IMG/VR virus record: IMGVR_UViG_3300021963_000782 | Span: 1 to 21,000 of that record | Reading direction: 5' to 3' (one strand) | Length of the DNA: 21,000 nucleotides | Source of the DNA: a virus | Part shown: piece by piece, positions 13,099 to 18,802 of the stretch | Layout: each line of letters starts with the position of its first letter | Numbering within the stretch: position 1 is the first letter of the stretch | Translations under genes and position numbers: made by a program | The notes under the pieces: generated by a model | What the model was told of the DNA's origin: nothing | The model's input: only the letters and a program-made list of their open reading frames with translations | The model's database searches: none

Positions 13099-13500
13099 TT
13101 ATAGTAATTTCCACTCTACACCAGAATAGACTAGCGTTAATGAACCATATGGTGCATTGATTGTGGCAGTGGCTGCACCGTCAATAGTACCCGCAGCCGG
13201 AGTGATAGTGATAGGTGTTGCAGGTGCAGCCAATCCTAGACCGTCTTTGATATAGAACACTTGTCCTGTTACGCCAGCTGGTAAGTTTACTGCTACGGCA
13301 ACTGGACCTGGTACTTCTACGCTGACAACTTCGTCAGTGGCGGCGACTACTGTTACTGGCGTAGCCACTGCAATACGAACGCCTAGGATCTCTGGGCCAG
13401 TTGTGCTGATTGTGATAGTGGTTGCACCTGTAGCAGTAGTTGGTGTTACTGTAATGCCTGCTCCTGCGGCAATTGATAGAGAGTTATTAGTATATGACAT
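13099..13500 (-). CDS. Fibre-like beta protein, 133 aa
   Basis: The chain is Thr, Ala, Val and Gly rich, with alternating polar and hydrophobic residues typical of beta-solenoid or trimeric fibre proteins (NSLSIAAGAGITVTPTTATG). The last 40 residues (TPITITPAAGTIDGAATATI then PYGSLTLVYSGVEWKLL) closely match the end of the collagen-repeat protein, so the two share a terminal domain. AAGGAG precedes the ATG. It has no signal peptide. This is probably a virion surface protein. Confidence 0.8.
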   Translation of the reverse strand: MSYTNNSLSIAAGAGITVTPTTATGATTITISTTGPEILGVRIAVATPVTVVAATDEVVSVEVPGPVAVAVNLPAGVTGQVFYIKDGLGLAAPATPITITPAAGTIDGAATATINAPYGSLTLVYSGVEWKLL

Positions 13501-13512
13501 AGTGTCTCCTTG

Positions 13513-13569
13513 TTAACTAATTTTGTAGGTATCATCTTGACACCTTGGGTTACGGTCTTCCTGACTCAT
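13513..13569 (-). CDS. Possible 18-aa mini-ORF
   Basis: A 19-codon frame starts by ATGA overlap with the stop of the HiPIP-like gene and encodes MSQEDRNPRCQDDTYKIS. It fills most of the 65-base gap before the next gene. There is no ribosome site of its own apart from coupling. It is hydrophilic with one Cys. It may be real, a translational-coupling leader, or chance. Confidence 0.3.
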   Translation of the reverse strand: MSQEDRNPRCQDDTYKIS

Positions 13570-13793
13570 ACGTTTGCTGGCCAAATAGTAGTCCATGCTT
13601 TGCACCACCACTTGGGCTTTACTGGTGCGTCCCACTTGGTGCAGTAACGTGTTGAAGTATTCAATCTAAAGTGGGCACATGTAAAGCAGTTCTGCCCTGC
13701 TGGTGCGCCATATGCGGCCGGCATATAACTGTCAGGCAAATTGCTTGGAATAGGATCTCCATCGGGATAAACATTTTGTCTTGTGTAGGCCAT
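13566..13793 (-). CDS. HiPIP-like cysteine protein, 75 aa
   Basis: Cysteines occur as C36-x2-C39-x11-C51-x12-C64 in NCFTCAHF, RYCTKWDAPVKP and KWWCKAW. High-potential iron-sulfur proteins end with a similar C-x-x-C, C-L-F-x, GWC-x-x-W pattern, so a 4Fe-4S or metal site is plausible, though spacings are shorter than usual. There is no signal peptide. The chosen ATG overlaps the previous stop (TAATG) with GGAG nine bases upstream; an earlier ATG at 13808 lies inside that gene. The N-terminus MAYTRQ resembles the tail-fibre-like neighbour. In this cluster it may be a virion protein. Confidence 0.7.
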   Translation of the reverse strand: MAYTRQNVYPDGDPIPSNLPDSYMPAAYGAPAGQNCFTCAHFRLNTSTRYCTKWDAPVKPKWWCKAWTTIWPANV

Positions 13794-14260
13794 TATACTA
13801 TGCTCCATTCTGTTCCGTTGAATATAAAAGTCAAACTACCATAGTTGGTGTTGATTGTAGCAGTAGGCGAACCATCTATGGTTGATCCTAAACCTGCTAC
13901 AGTAATTGGGTTTGTGGCAGCATCGCCGTCAATGTCCTTGACCACAAATACTGTTCCATTGGGTGCAATTGGTAATACGATACTGGCAGGTGCGCCAACA
14001 TCAACAGCCAACATGTAATCTGTAAACAACACATTGTATGGTGTCGTTACAACTGTAGTAACTGCCACTGGACTAGGGTTCCCTGGCGGCCCCGGAGGTC
14101 CCGGTGGACCGGGTGGTCCCGGAGGTCCCATACCACCATTGATAAAAAAGTCTTGTCCGCCGCCACCAAATTGCTGAATGATAGGTCGCAATCTGCGAAC
14201 AGGGTACCCTCTTCTACGTACTGGCGGACGGACTAAAAATCCTAAATTATTGAATATCAT
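13793..14260 (-). CDS. Collagen-like repeat fibre protein, 155 aa
   Basis: The start at 14260 follows AAGGA and excludes an earlier ATG inside the upstream gene. Residues 11-28 are Arg/Pro rich (RPPVRRRGYPVRRLRP). A Gly-rich turn follows, then five GPP triplets plus GNP at about 45-62, a collagen-like stretch that can trimerise. The C-terminal domain is beta-rich and ends YGSLTFIFNGTEWSIV, homologous to the 133-aa protein. Collagen triplets plus a trimerising end are typical of phage tail fibres and capsid fibres. Only six triplets are present, so the rod is short. Confidence 0.85.
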   Translation of the reverse strand: MIFNNLGFLVRPPVRRRGYPVRRLRPIIQQFGGGGQDFFINGGMGPPGPPGPPGPPGPPGNPSPVAVTTVVTTPYNVLFTDYMLAVDVGAPASIVLPIAPNGTVFVVKDIDGDAATNPITVAGLGSTIDGSPTATINTNYGSLTFIFNGTEWSIV

Positions 14261-14268
14261 ATTGTTCC

Positions 14269-14811
14269 TTAATAATTTCCTTTGCCGCCCCACTTGGTGA
14301 ACAGGCTTTTAAATTTGTTTTCCAGAAGTGAATCAGTTACAGTTAGTTCAGCTTCAACTGGCAAATCTTCTTTTGCTACTACGTCTGTTACTTCGTCAGT
14401 TGAATCAACAGGCACAGTTTCTTCTGGCACTTCGGCAATGACAAAATCGCCGCCTGCTTGTAAAATCCCAGTTGTTTGCTCAATCTCAACGGCTTCAACT
14501 ACATCCACTGGGTCTGCTGTTATAACCGGTATAGTTGCAGGCACTGGAGCCGCAACAGGTGTAACAGTCTTTTGTGTTAGTCTGTTGTAAATTTCAACGC
14601 CACGAGCAACTACTTCTTCCTCTGTGGGATAGACAAATTTGGTAGTAAATGGAAGTAGTGTACCGGTAGTAGTCCATGCTGTTCGTGCTCCAGTAATCCA
14701 AGCAGTATGTGCTATAGAATGCTGTTTCATGTATTCTTCGTTGAGTTGCATACGAGCCAGCTTTAATATTTCTGACAGGCGTTGCTGTTCTGCTAATTGT
14801 TCATTGGTCAT
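14269..14811 (-). CDS. 180-aa protein with acidic Val/Pro/Glu-rich region
   Basis: The first 90 residues are mixed, with a helix (EQLAEQQRLSEILKLARMQL) and an aromatic segment (TAWITGARTAWTTTG). From about 85 to 160 the chain is dominated by Val, Pro, Ala, Glu and Asp (VTPVAAPVPATIPVITADP), likely disordered. The end is basic and aromatic (FKSLFTKWGGKGNY). It overlaps the holin-like gene by four bases (ATGA). No family is recognised; it could be a linker or scaffold in the virion. Confidence 0.8.
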   Translation of the reverse strand: MTNEQLAEQQRLSEILKLARMQLNEEYMKQHSIAHTAWITGARTAWTTTGTLLPFTTKFVYPTEEEVVARGVEIYNRLTQKTVTPVAAPVPATIPVITADPVDVVEAVEIEQTTGILQAGGDFVIAEVPEETVPVDSTDEVTDVVAKEDLPVEAELTVTDSLLENKFKSLFTKWGGKGNY

Positions 14812-15050
14812 GACAGCAATCCATGTTTTAATAGCACGGCAAATATTGTACCGGCAATACCAGCAGCCAACGAAATAAACCCACCTAACAAAATGTTACG
14901 CACACGGTCGTTGCGTTCATCAGCTAGTGCCAGTTTGTTTTCTAATCTTTCAATTCGTAAGTCCGTTGCCGTACGGCGTTGAGCACATAACGCAACATGC
15001 GTTTCTAAATCTATTAGTTCCATATCTTTGCCAGAGCTCAATACTGCCAT
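14808..15050 (-). CDS. Holin-like protein: coiled coil plus one membrane helix
   Basis: The 80-aa product has an amphipathic, charged helix (residues 10-50, DLETHVALCAQRRTATDLRI to ALADERNDRVRN) with heptad-like leucines. One transmembrane helix follows at about 52-73 (ILLGGFISLAAGIAGTIFAVLL) and a short basic tail. The layout resembles XhlA-type hemolysin or holin-associated proteins. GGAG lies six bases before the ATG. It is about 7 kb from the endolysin, unlike compact lysis cassettes, so a structural membrane role remains possible. Confidence 0.75.
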   Translation of the reverse strand: MAVLSSGKDMELIDLETHVALCAQRRTATDLRIERLENKLALADERNDRVRNILLGGFISLAAGIAGTIFAVLLKHGLLS

Positions 15051-15053
15051 GTG

Positions 15054-15722
15054 TTACTCCGTAAATTCCAGCGGCGACTGTGCAATGATCCCTCGGCTAA
15101 TTGTATCAGCAATGCTGGTATAACCTTTGTTGATATGATTAGGAATACCCGAGACAGCCACCTTGACAATATTATCAAGTGCTATTGAATCAGCCACAAA
15201 GTCTTTGTTTAGACGAGCACGAAAGTCGTCAACCCACAATGCTGTTAGATTGATAAACATTTCGGCCAGTGTGTCCTTGGGCCAGTGCTGAGGGTTAAGC
15301 TCGTTTAAGTAAGTGGCCAGCTCGTCAATTTGTTTGTCCCAAATAGTTTCATAAGCCGCAATATCTCTTTTGGCTTCAAGTGCCTCAGCGACCTTACTGC
15401 CATTAACTGCAATAACAACCAGCAGGCTGCTGATTTTTTTTGCGGCATTGAAACCATAATATGGTGCAAAGTAGTCACCACACGCCGCAGCCGCTTTTTT
15501 TAAATTTTCTAAAACATTTTCACTGCCCATGTTGCCGTACAATGCAACTGAAAAGTTAATCATGCCTAAACTATAACGTGTCCATAAAGTTCGATTGTCC
15601 ATGCGAAACGTCATAGTTTTTTCGTTAATGACCACAGTTGGCAATGATTCAGTTGCCATTGGCTTGACTAGCTTGCCATTAACGTATTGTTCTCTTGTGA
15701 TAGTATGTGTTACAGTGTACAT
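15054..15722 (-). CDS. 222-aa probable structural protein, likely paralogue of the 215-aa protein
   Basis: It begins MYTVTHTITREQYVNGKLV and ends GIIAQSPLEFTE, both matching the 215-aa protein encoded at 11963-12610. The middle is mostly helical (VLENLKKAAAACGDYFAPYY, AAKKISSLLVVIAVNGS). No signal peptide or enzyme motif is seen. The ATG follows the 55-aa gene's stop by four bases, with no strong ribosome site, so coupling is likely. Two distant copies within one cluster suggest duplication and specialisation of a virion component. Confidence 0.8.
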   Translation of the reverse strand: MYTVTHTITREQYVNGKLVKPMATESLPTVVINEKTMTFRMDNRTLWTRYSLGMINFSVALYGNMGSENVLENLKKAAAACGDYFAPYYGFNAAKKISSLLVVIAVNGSKVAEALEAKRDIAAYETIWDKQIDELATYLNELNPQHWPKDTLAEMFINLTALWVDDFRARLNKDFVADSIALDNIVKVAVSGIPNHINKGYTSIADTISRGIIAQSPLEFTE

Positions 15723-15726
15723 TCGA

Positions 15727-15894
15727 TCACCATATGACCGTAGGGGTAGAGATTTGATTTACTCCTATTGCGGTTCCTGTGTTTACAAAGTCTTGATTAG
15801 ACACTGCACTGCCAATAACATTGCTGGTGTTGTAACTCCATGGCATAGGATATACAAAACTTCTATAGTATGGATAATAATAACCTGAAAACAT
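15727..15894 (-). CDS. 55-aa Tyr-rich protein sharing a C-terminal tail with the 184-aa protein
   Basis: AAGGA lies nine bases before the ATG. The N-terminus MFSGYYYPYYRSFVYPMPW is packed with Tyr and Pro, like its Gly-Tyr-rich neighbour. The last 26 residues (AVSNQDFVNTGTAIGVNQIS then TPTVIW) align with the 184-aa protein's end (AISSQGLVNTGTMTGTTQTS then TPTSIS), 15 of 26 identical by eye. This shared tail suggests a common docking or assembly signal. An intrinsic terminator-like hairpin lies immediately before its ribosome site. Function unknown. Confidence 0.75.
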   Translation of the reverse strand: MFSGYYYPYYRSFVYPMPWSYNTSNVIGSAVSNQDFVNTGTAIGVNQISTPTVIW

Positions 15895-15904
15895 TTTTGT
15901 TCCT

Positions 15905-15938
15905 TAAAAAAATGGGTTGACCTTTTGAGCCAACCCAT
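15905..15938 (-). terminator. Intrinsic terminator between the Gly-Tyr-rich and 55-aa genes
   Basis: ATGGGTTG and CAACCCAT form a perfect 8-bp stem around an 11-base loop, followed on the transcript by seven Ts. The T-run runs directly into AAGGA of the next gene, so termination must be partial, or a promoter is hidden, for the 55-aa gene to be expressed. The loop contains GGCTCAAAA. Confidence 0.75.
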
Positions 15939-15947
15939 GTGCTCATT

Positions 15948-16157
15948 TTATAACAAGCCGCCTGATATGCCACCGTAGTAGCCACCATAGCCATAGCCTG
16001 GGTAGCCATAACCATAGCCCGGATAACCGTAGCCATAACCATAACCATAACCTGGATAGCCCCAGCCGCCTAGTACGCCGTATGGATAACCAATACCTGC
16101 GCCCAAGTAGCCACGACGTGCTCCAAACCCAAGACCTACAATACCGGATCTATACAT
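15948..16157 (-). CDS. Gly-Tyr repeat protein, 69 aa
   Basis: More than half of the chain is Gly or Tyr. After an N-terminus MYRSGIVGLGFGARRGYLGA come tandem YPGYGYGY-like units (residues 34-58) and an end GGYYGGISGGLL. The DNA shows matching short repeats of CCATAACCATAGCC type at about 15980-16065. AGGAGG precedes the ATG, a strong ribosome site. Gly-Tyr-rich chains tend to be flexible, adhesive or self-associating. It lies between the 184-aa and 55-aa proteins, and the three probably work together. No family is recognised. Confidence 0.75.
   Translation of the reverse strand: MYRSGIVGLGFGARRGYLGAGIGYPYGVLGGWGYPGYGYGYGYGYPGYGYGYPGYGYGGYYGGISGGLL
15980..16065. repeat. Short tandem repeats encoding Gly-Tyr units
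   Basis: Degenerate copies of a 12-14 base unit (CCATAGCCATAACC and variants) run through the 69-aa gene. They encode YGYG and YPGYG units. Such repeats can expand or contract by slippage, changing product length. Confidence 0.7.
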
Positions 16158-16173
16158 AATAGAGTCCTCCTAA

Positions 16174-16728
16174 TTAACTAATGCTAGTAGGTGTAGAAGT
16201 TTGTGTAGTACCTGTCATGGTACCTGTGTTAACTAGACCTTGGCTAGAAATTGCGCTTTGTAATGCGTTTACTGCGCTTAATTGATTTGCACTTTGGTAA
16301 GCAGAAACTGCACCACCGTATGCAAGACCTAAACCACCGAATTGAACGCCCAAACCAGTCAATGCTGTGTTTGTGTTGATCAATGCTGTGTTTAAGTTTT
16401 GTGTGTTCAAGTCTACGATCAAGCGACGAGTAGCTTCGGCTTGCTCCATTACCAAGCGTTGGTTAGCGGCGCTTGTGGCACCGATTGCCGCATCTGTACG
16501 AGCCGCAGCCAACATTGTTTGTAGCGTACTGTTAGCAATTTCTTGCTTGATGTTTGCTAGTTCTGTTGAGTCGTGCAATGCAACTTGCATAGCGCGGTTG
16601 TTGATGTCGTTAGTTTGAGCGACTTGTAGTTTGTAGTTTTCAAAAATTGAATCAGAAACCTTTTCACGTACACCAGCTACCTGGTTTGTCAAAGCGAAGA
16701 AGGGATCAGTTGTTAGCATATCAGCCAT
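16174..16728 (-). CDS. 184-aa helical protein with Thr/Ser-rich tail, probable structural
   Basis: The first 110 residues are a long helix with no Cys or Pro-rich break (KVSDSIFENYKLQVAQTNDI, then ANIKQEIANSTLQTMLAAAR, then QAEATRRLIVDLNTQ), likely a coiled coil. A Gly/Ala patch follows (GLGVQFGGLGLAYGGAVSAY), then a Thr/Ser-rich tail shared with the 55-aa protein. AAAGGA precedes the ATG. There is no signal peptide. Leader hairpins and a strong ribosome site suggest high expression. A virion or fibre-core role is inferred from the neighbours. Confidence 0.8.
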   Translation of the reverse strand: MADMLTTDPFFALTNQVAGVREKVSDSIFENYKLQVAQTNDINNRAMQVALHDSTELANIKQEIANSTLQTMLAAARTDAAIGATSAANQRLVMEQAEATRRLIVDLNTQNLNTALINTNTALTGLGVQFGGLGLAYGGAVSAYQSANQLSAVNALQSAISSQGLVNTGTMTGTTQTSTPTSIS

Positions 16729-16888
16729 TTTATTTTCCTTTAAAGTAAAATTCTAGGCTGTATGTTTGCCTAGGATTGTTCAACAACAGATTCGATTCTG
16801 CCGTTGTACAAAATTAGTTAAAGGAAAAAATGTCTATTACTCAGCGGCAAAAGTATTAGCTTGTGCGTCAGTGGTAGAAGGTACCGCC
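16729..16888 (-). promoter_or_regulatory. Structured leader of the 184-aa gene, no gene seen
   Basis: The gap holds an inverted repeat CTAGGC/GCCTAG (16753-16773, 9-base loop) and TTGTT-C-AACAA (about 16778-16788), all upstream of the 184-aa ATG. I find no convincing promoter. On the plus strand AAAGGAAAAAATG begins a 9-codon frame that I do not accept as a gene. Confidence 0.4.
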
Positions 16889-16921
16889 AAAAAATAACCT
16901 ATAGCCATTGCAACTATAGGT
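16889..16921 (-). terminator. Intrinsic terminator after the LuxR-type regulator
   Basis: ACCTATAG and CTATAGGT form a perfect 8-bp stem (16897-16921, 9-base loop), followed on the transcript by TATTTTTT. It lies 22 bases after the regulator's stop, so the regulator gene forms its own unit. Confidence 0.85.
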
Positions 16922-16943
16922 CATTGAATAATAAAAGTGTTGC

Positions 16944-17633
16944 CTACGCTCGCAATCCTTTTTGTCCCGACAATGCCAATTGTGTTCTGTTACGTACACC
17001 ATATGCTCGTAAAATAGAACTGATGTGTACTTTTACAGTACTTTCACTGATATTTAAAATCTGTGCTATTTTTTTATTGCTTAGTCCTCGATTTGAAACC
17101 AGGGCCATAATTTCTCGTTGACGGTTAGTGAGTCGAATACCATATTCCACTGTGGCTCTTGTGGATGCTTTGACCTTGGGTACAATATATTCTTCGGGCC
17201 AATGCGTTGCCCCCGACAAAAGTACATTTAGTGCGTCAAAGAAATCGGCATTACCAAAACTACTGTAGTTTGGAACAATGCCGCTTATATTACTTTTCTT
17301 TAAATCTTGAATGAACTTTTGTTCACATTTATCGTTTACCAAAATGCCCACACTGACTTTTTTTGATCCTGCTACTGTGGAAATTGTTGTTAGTGCATCA
17401 ACGATTTCATTTATAGTAGTACCTGGGAACAACAGTGCATCTTTGTCAAAAATTACCAATATGATATCATTTTCAGAATCTGTATCAATGCATAACTCTT
17501 GACAAAGTAAACTCATAAGTCCTGGCCATGAATCAACAATGTTGATAGAGCCGTCAGTGACTTCCCCGATTGCAATTAGTGCATCTTCGCTAAATTGTTT
17601 GTTTGTGCTGTCAAAATAAATTGTCCGTTTCAT
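16944..17633 (-). CDS. LuxR-family transcription regulator with degenerate receiver-like domain
   Basis: The 229-aa product ends in a clear LuxR-type helix-turn-helix (about 167-218): LTNRQREIMALVSNRGLSN, then KKIAQILNISESTVKVHISS, then ILRAYGVRNRTQ. The N-terminal 140 residues look like a response-regulator receiver (ILVIFDKDALLFPG, Asp63 candidate), but the usual Lys and switch region are replaced (GIVPNYSS), so phosphorylation is doubtful. CsgD, the curli master regulator, has the same overall layout and size (216 aa). The gene has its own promoter, an AGTACT array in the leader and a terminator. Regulation of the curli-type cluster is an appealing inference but not shown. Confidence 0.88.
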   Translation of the reverse strand: MKRTIYFDSTNKQFSEDALIAIGEVTDGSINIVDSWPGLMSLLCQELCIDTDSENDIILVIFDKDALLFPGTTINEIVDALTTISTVAGSKKVSVGILVNDKCEQKFIQDLKKSNISGIVPNYSSFGNADFFDALNVLLSGATHWPEEYIVPKVKASTRATVEYGIRLTNRQREIMALVSNRGLSNKKIAQILNISESTVKVHISSILRAYGVRNRTQLALSGQKGLRA

Positions 17634-17648
17634 TTAAGTGCCTCCAAT

Positions 17649-17761
17649 AGTACTTAACGCGGCCAATAACACATTTAGACCTGCTCATGTACTAACAAGC
17701 ACTTCAGTACTATAAACCGCTAGTACTAACTTTGATGCCCCGTGCATAAAAATTTAGTACT
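17649..17761 (-). promoter_or_regulatory. Array of AGTACT palindromes in the regulator's leader
   Basis: Perfect AGTACT sites lie at 17649, 17706, 17722 and 17756, and a degenerate TGTACT at 17688. Four perfect copies in 113 bp compare with about five expected by chance in the whole window. They run from the predicted transcription start to just before the ribosome site. They could be operators for autoregulation. Confidence 0.5.
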
Positions 17762-17767
17762 GTGCTG

Positions 17768-17796
17768 ATTGTAACAATTTTTACAACAATTGTCTA
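17768..17796 (-). promoter_or_regulatory. Promoter of the LuxR-type regulator
   Basis: TAGACA (17791-17796), a 17-bp spacer and TACAAT (17768-17773) match 10 of 12 consensus bases. The predicted start (near 17761) falls at the first AGTACT. Two exact copies of ATTTTTACAACAAT (17777-17790 and 17830-17843) surround the -35. Confidence 0.6.
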
Positions 17797-17842
17797 CAAA
17801 CATTTACAATTTTGGATAACATTTTTATTATTTTTACAACAA

Positions 17843-18004
17843 TCAGCGTACAAATGCTTGAAAGTAGTAGGTAGTGGGTTGTGTCAAGTATTCGCGAACA
17901 ATGGCAACTCCGCCTTGAGGTTGCCATCCGTCTGCCAACAACTCTGCCACACGCCTGTGAAATTCATCGTGTGTTGCATTGATGACACAATATTCGCGGA
18001 TCAA
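17843..18004 (-). CDS. DUF1737-like small protein, 53 aa, TTG start
   Basis: The frame encodes MIREYCVINATHDEFHRRVA, then ELLADGWQPQGGVAIV and a tyrosine-rich YYFQAFVR end. This matches the small DUF1737 pattern (a helix, LL-x-x-GWQPQGG, then aromatic QA-x-V). The only start with a ribosome site is TTG at 18004, overlapping the upstream stop as TTGA, with AAGGAT before it. No ATG is available. The function of this family is unknown; it is common in phages and bacteria. It ends the operon of the GIY-YIG gene. Confidence 0.75.
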   Translation of the reverse strand: MIREYCVINATHDEFHRRVAELLADGWQPQGGVAIVREYLTQPTTYYFQAFVR

Positions 18005-18240
18005 TCGTAATCCTTTTTTCCGCCATGCTGTTCATTGTAGTCGTAACCAGCCTGGTATGCTTCAATTTCAAATGCTGTCAAATCATCAATGCGTGGACCG
18101 CTGTCACCGCCAACCCCACCTTTGTGCGGGTTACGATTGCGTCCATAATAGCTGTCAGCTGAACCACGATCAAAAGCATTGCCATGTTTCTGATTATATG
18201 TTTTGCCGTTAAACTCAATTTTAGTAACTTGATCAAACAT
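18001..18240 (-). CDS. 79-aa conserved-type phage protein
   Basis: The product contains FDRGSADSYYGRNRNPHKGG, then DLTAFEIEAYQAGYDYNEQHG and ends KKDYD. The RGxADSYYGR plus EIEAYxAGYDYN pattern is one I associate with small hypothetical proteins in many phages. It is hydrophilic, with no signal peptide or known catalytic site. It lies in an operon after the 69-aa gene and overlaps the DUF1737-like start by four bases. Confidence 0.8.
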   Translation of the reverse strand: MFDQVTKIEFNGKTYNQKHGNAFDRGSADSYYGRNRNPHKGGVGGDSGPRIDDLTAFEIEAYQAGYDYNEQHGGKKDYD

Positions 18241-18249
18241 AACTATTCC

Positions 18250-18459
18250 TTAAATGTAAAAGGGGGAATTGAAACCACAAGCATCGTAAACACATTCGCG
18301 AACTGCTGTATCAGTGGCTTCACTGAAACGTTCGTCTTCACTTAGTGCTGAAAGCATGGAGTATGCAATGCCCCAATTTAGCCCCTGGCGTTTAACCAAT
18401 GCAACAATGTCTTTAACTGCGGCATTGCCAGCATCAGTGAACATAGCATAATCAGACAT
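18250..18459 (-). CDS. 69-aa acidic hypothetical protein
   Basis: The ATG at 18459 follows TTAAAGGAAAC and is preferred to an earlier in-frame ATG inside the GIY-YIG gene. The product is helical and acidic (AMFTDAGNAAVKDIVALVKR, LSEDERFSEATDTAVRE) and ends with CGFNSPFYI. It has no recognised domain. It belongs to the short operon starting at the promoter at 18809-18837. Confidence 0.75.
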   Translation of the reverse strand: MSDYAMFTDAGNAAVKDIVALVKRQGLNWGIAYSMLSALSEDERFSEATDTAVRECVYDACGFNSPFYI

Positions 18460-18469
18460 AGTGTTTCCT

Positions 18470-18802
18470 TTAAAGAGTGTTAAGGGCAGGTTGCAATTCT
18501 GCAATCAATTCACGTTCGCGAGCATGAGCCGCTGTCTTGCCACGCACCACTTCCAGCAAGTAGGGAGTAAAGCCTTCACGGCCATAAGTGCGAAGTGCTG
18601 TACACAAGTTCCAGTTCTTGCTTTCTGTGTTAGCACGGCTCAAATGACGGTTAAAACGTCCACGCACAGAACCCAATGCAGTGCCATCAACTACAGTGAT
18701 ACCAATATAGCTTTCACCGGTTACTTCGCAAAACAGTTCGTAGATTGCATGGTTACGATCTGTACGGCGCTTGCGTTGTGTAGTTGGCTTTTTGCTGTTC
18801 AT
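18470..18802 (-). CDS. GIY-YIG nuclease-domain protein, 110 aa
   Basis: The module runs from AIYELFCEVTGESYIGIT (19-36, the IY and YIG motifs) through RGRFNRHLSRA and WNLCTALRTYGREGF to ARERELIAELQPALNTL, where Glu98 is the candidate metal ligand. Family members cut DNA as homing or repair enzymes. The N-terminus is very basic. No separate DNA-binding domain is present, so it is a stand-alone nuclease module. The ATG lies only six bases after the promoter's TATAAT, so the mRNA may be leaderless. It may degrade host DNA or act in homing. Confidence 0.8.
   Translation of the reverse strand: MNSKKPTTQRKRRTDRNHAIYELFCEVTGESYIGITVVDGTALGSVRGRFNRHLSRANTESKNWNLCTALRTYGREGFTPYLLEVVRGKTAAHARERELIAELQPALNTL

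Noticed and set aside
16828-16857. Plus-strand 9-codon frame (MSITQRQKY) after AAAGGA
   Set aside because: Too short, on the opposite strand to every gene, and in a leader; the ribosome-like site may be chance.
16836-16907. Minus-strand 23-codon frame starting MAIGYFLAVPSTTDAQ
   Set aside because: The ATG lies in the stem of a terminator, there is no ribosome site, and no partner gene.
17762-18010. Plus-strand 82-aa frame
   Set aside because: It runs opposite the regulator promoter and the DUF1737-like gene, both better supported.
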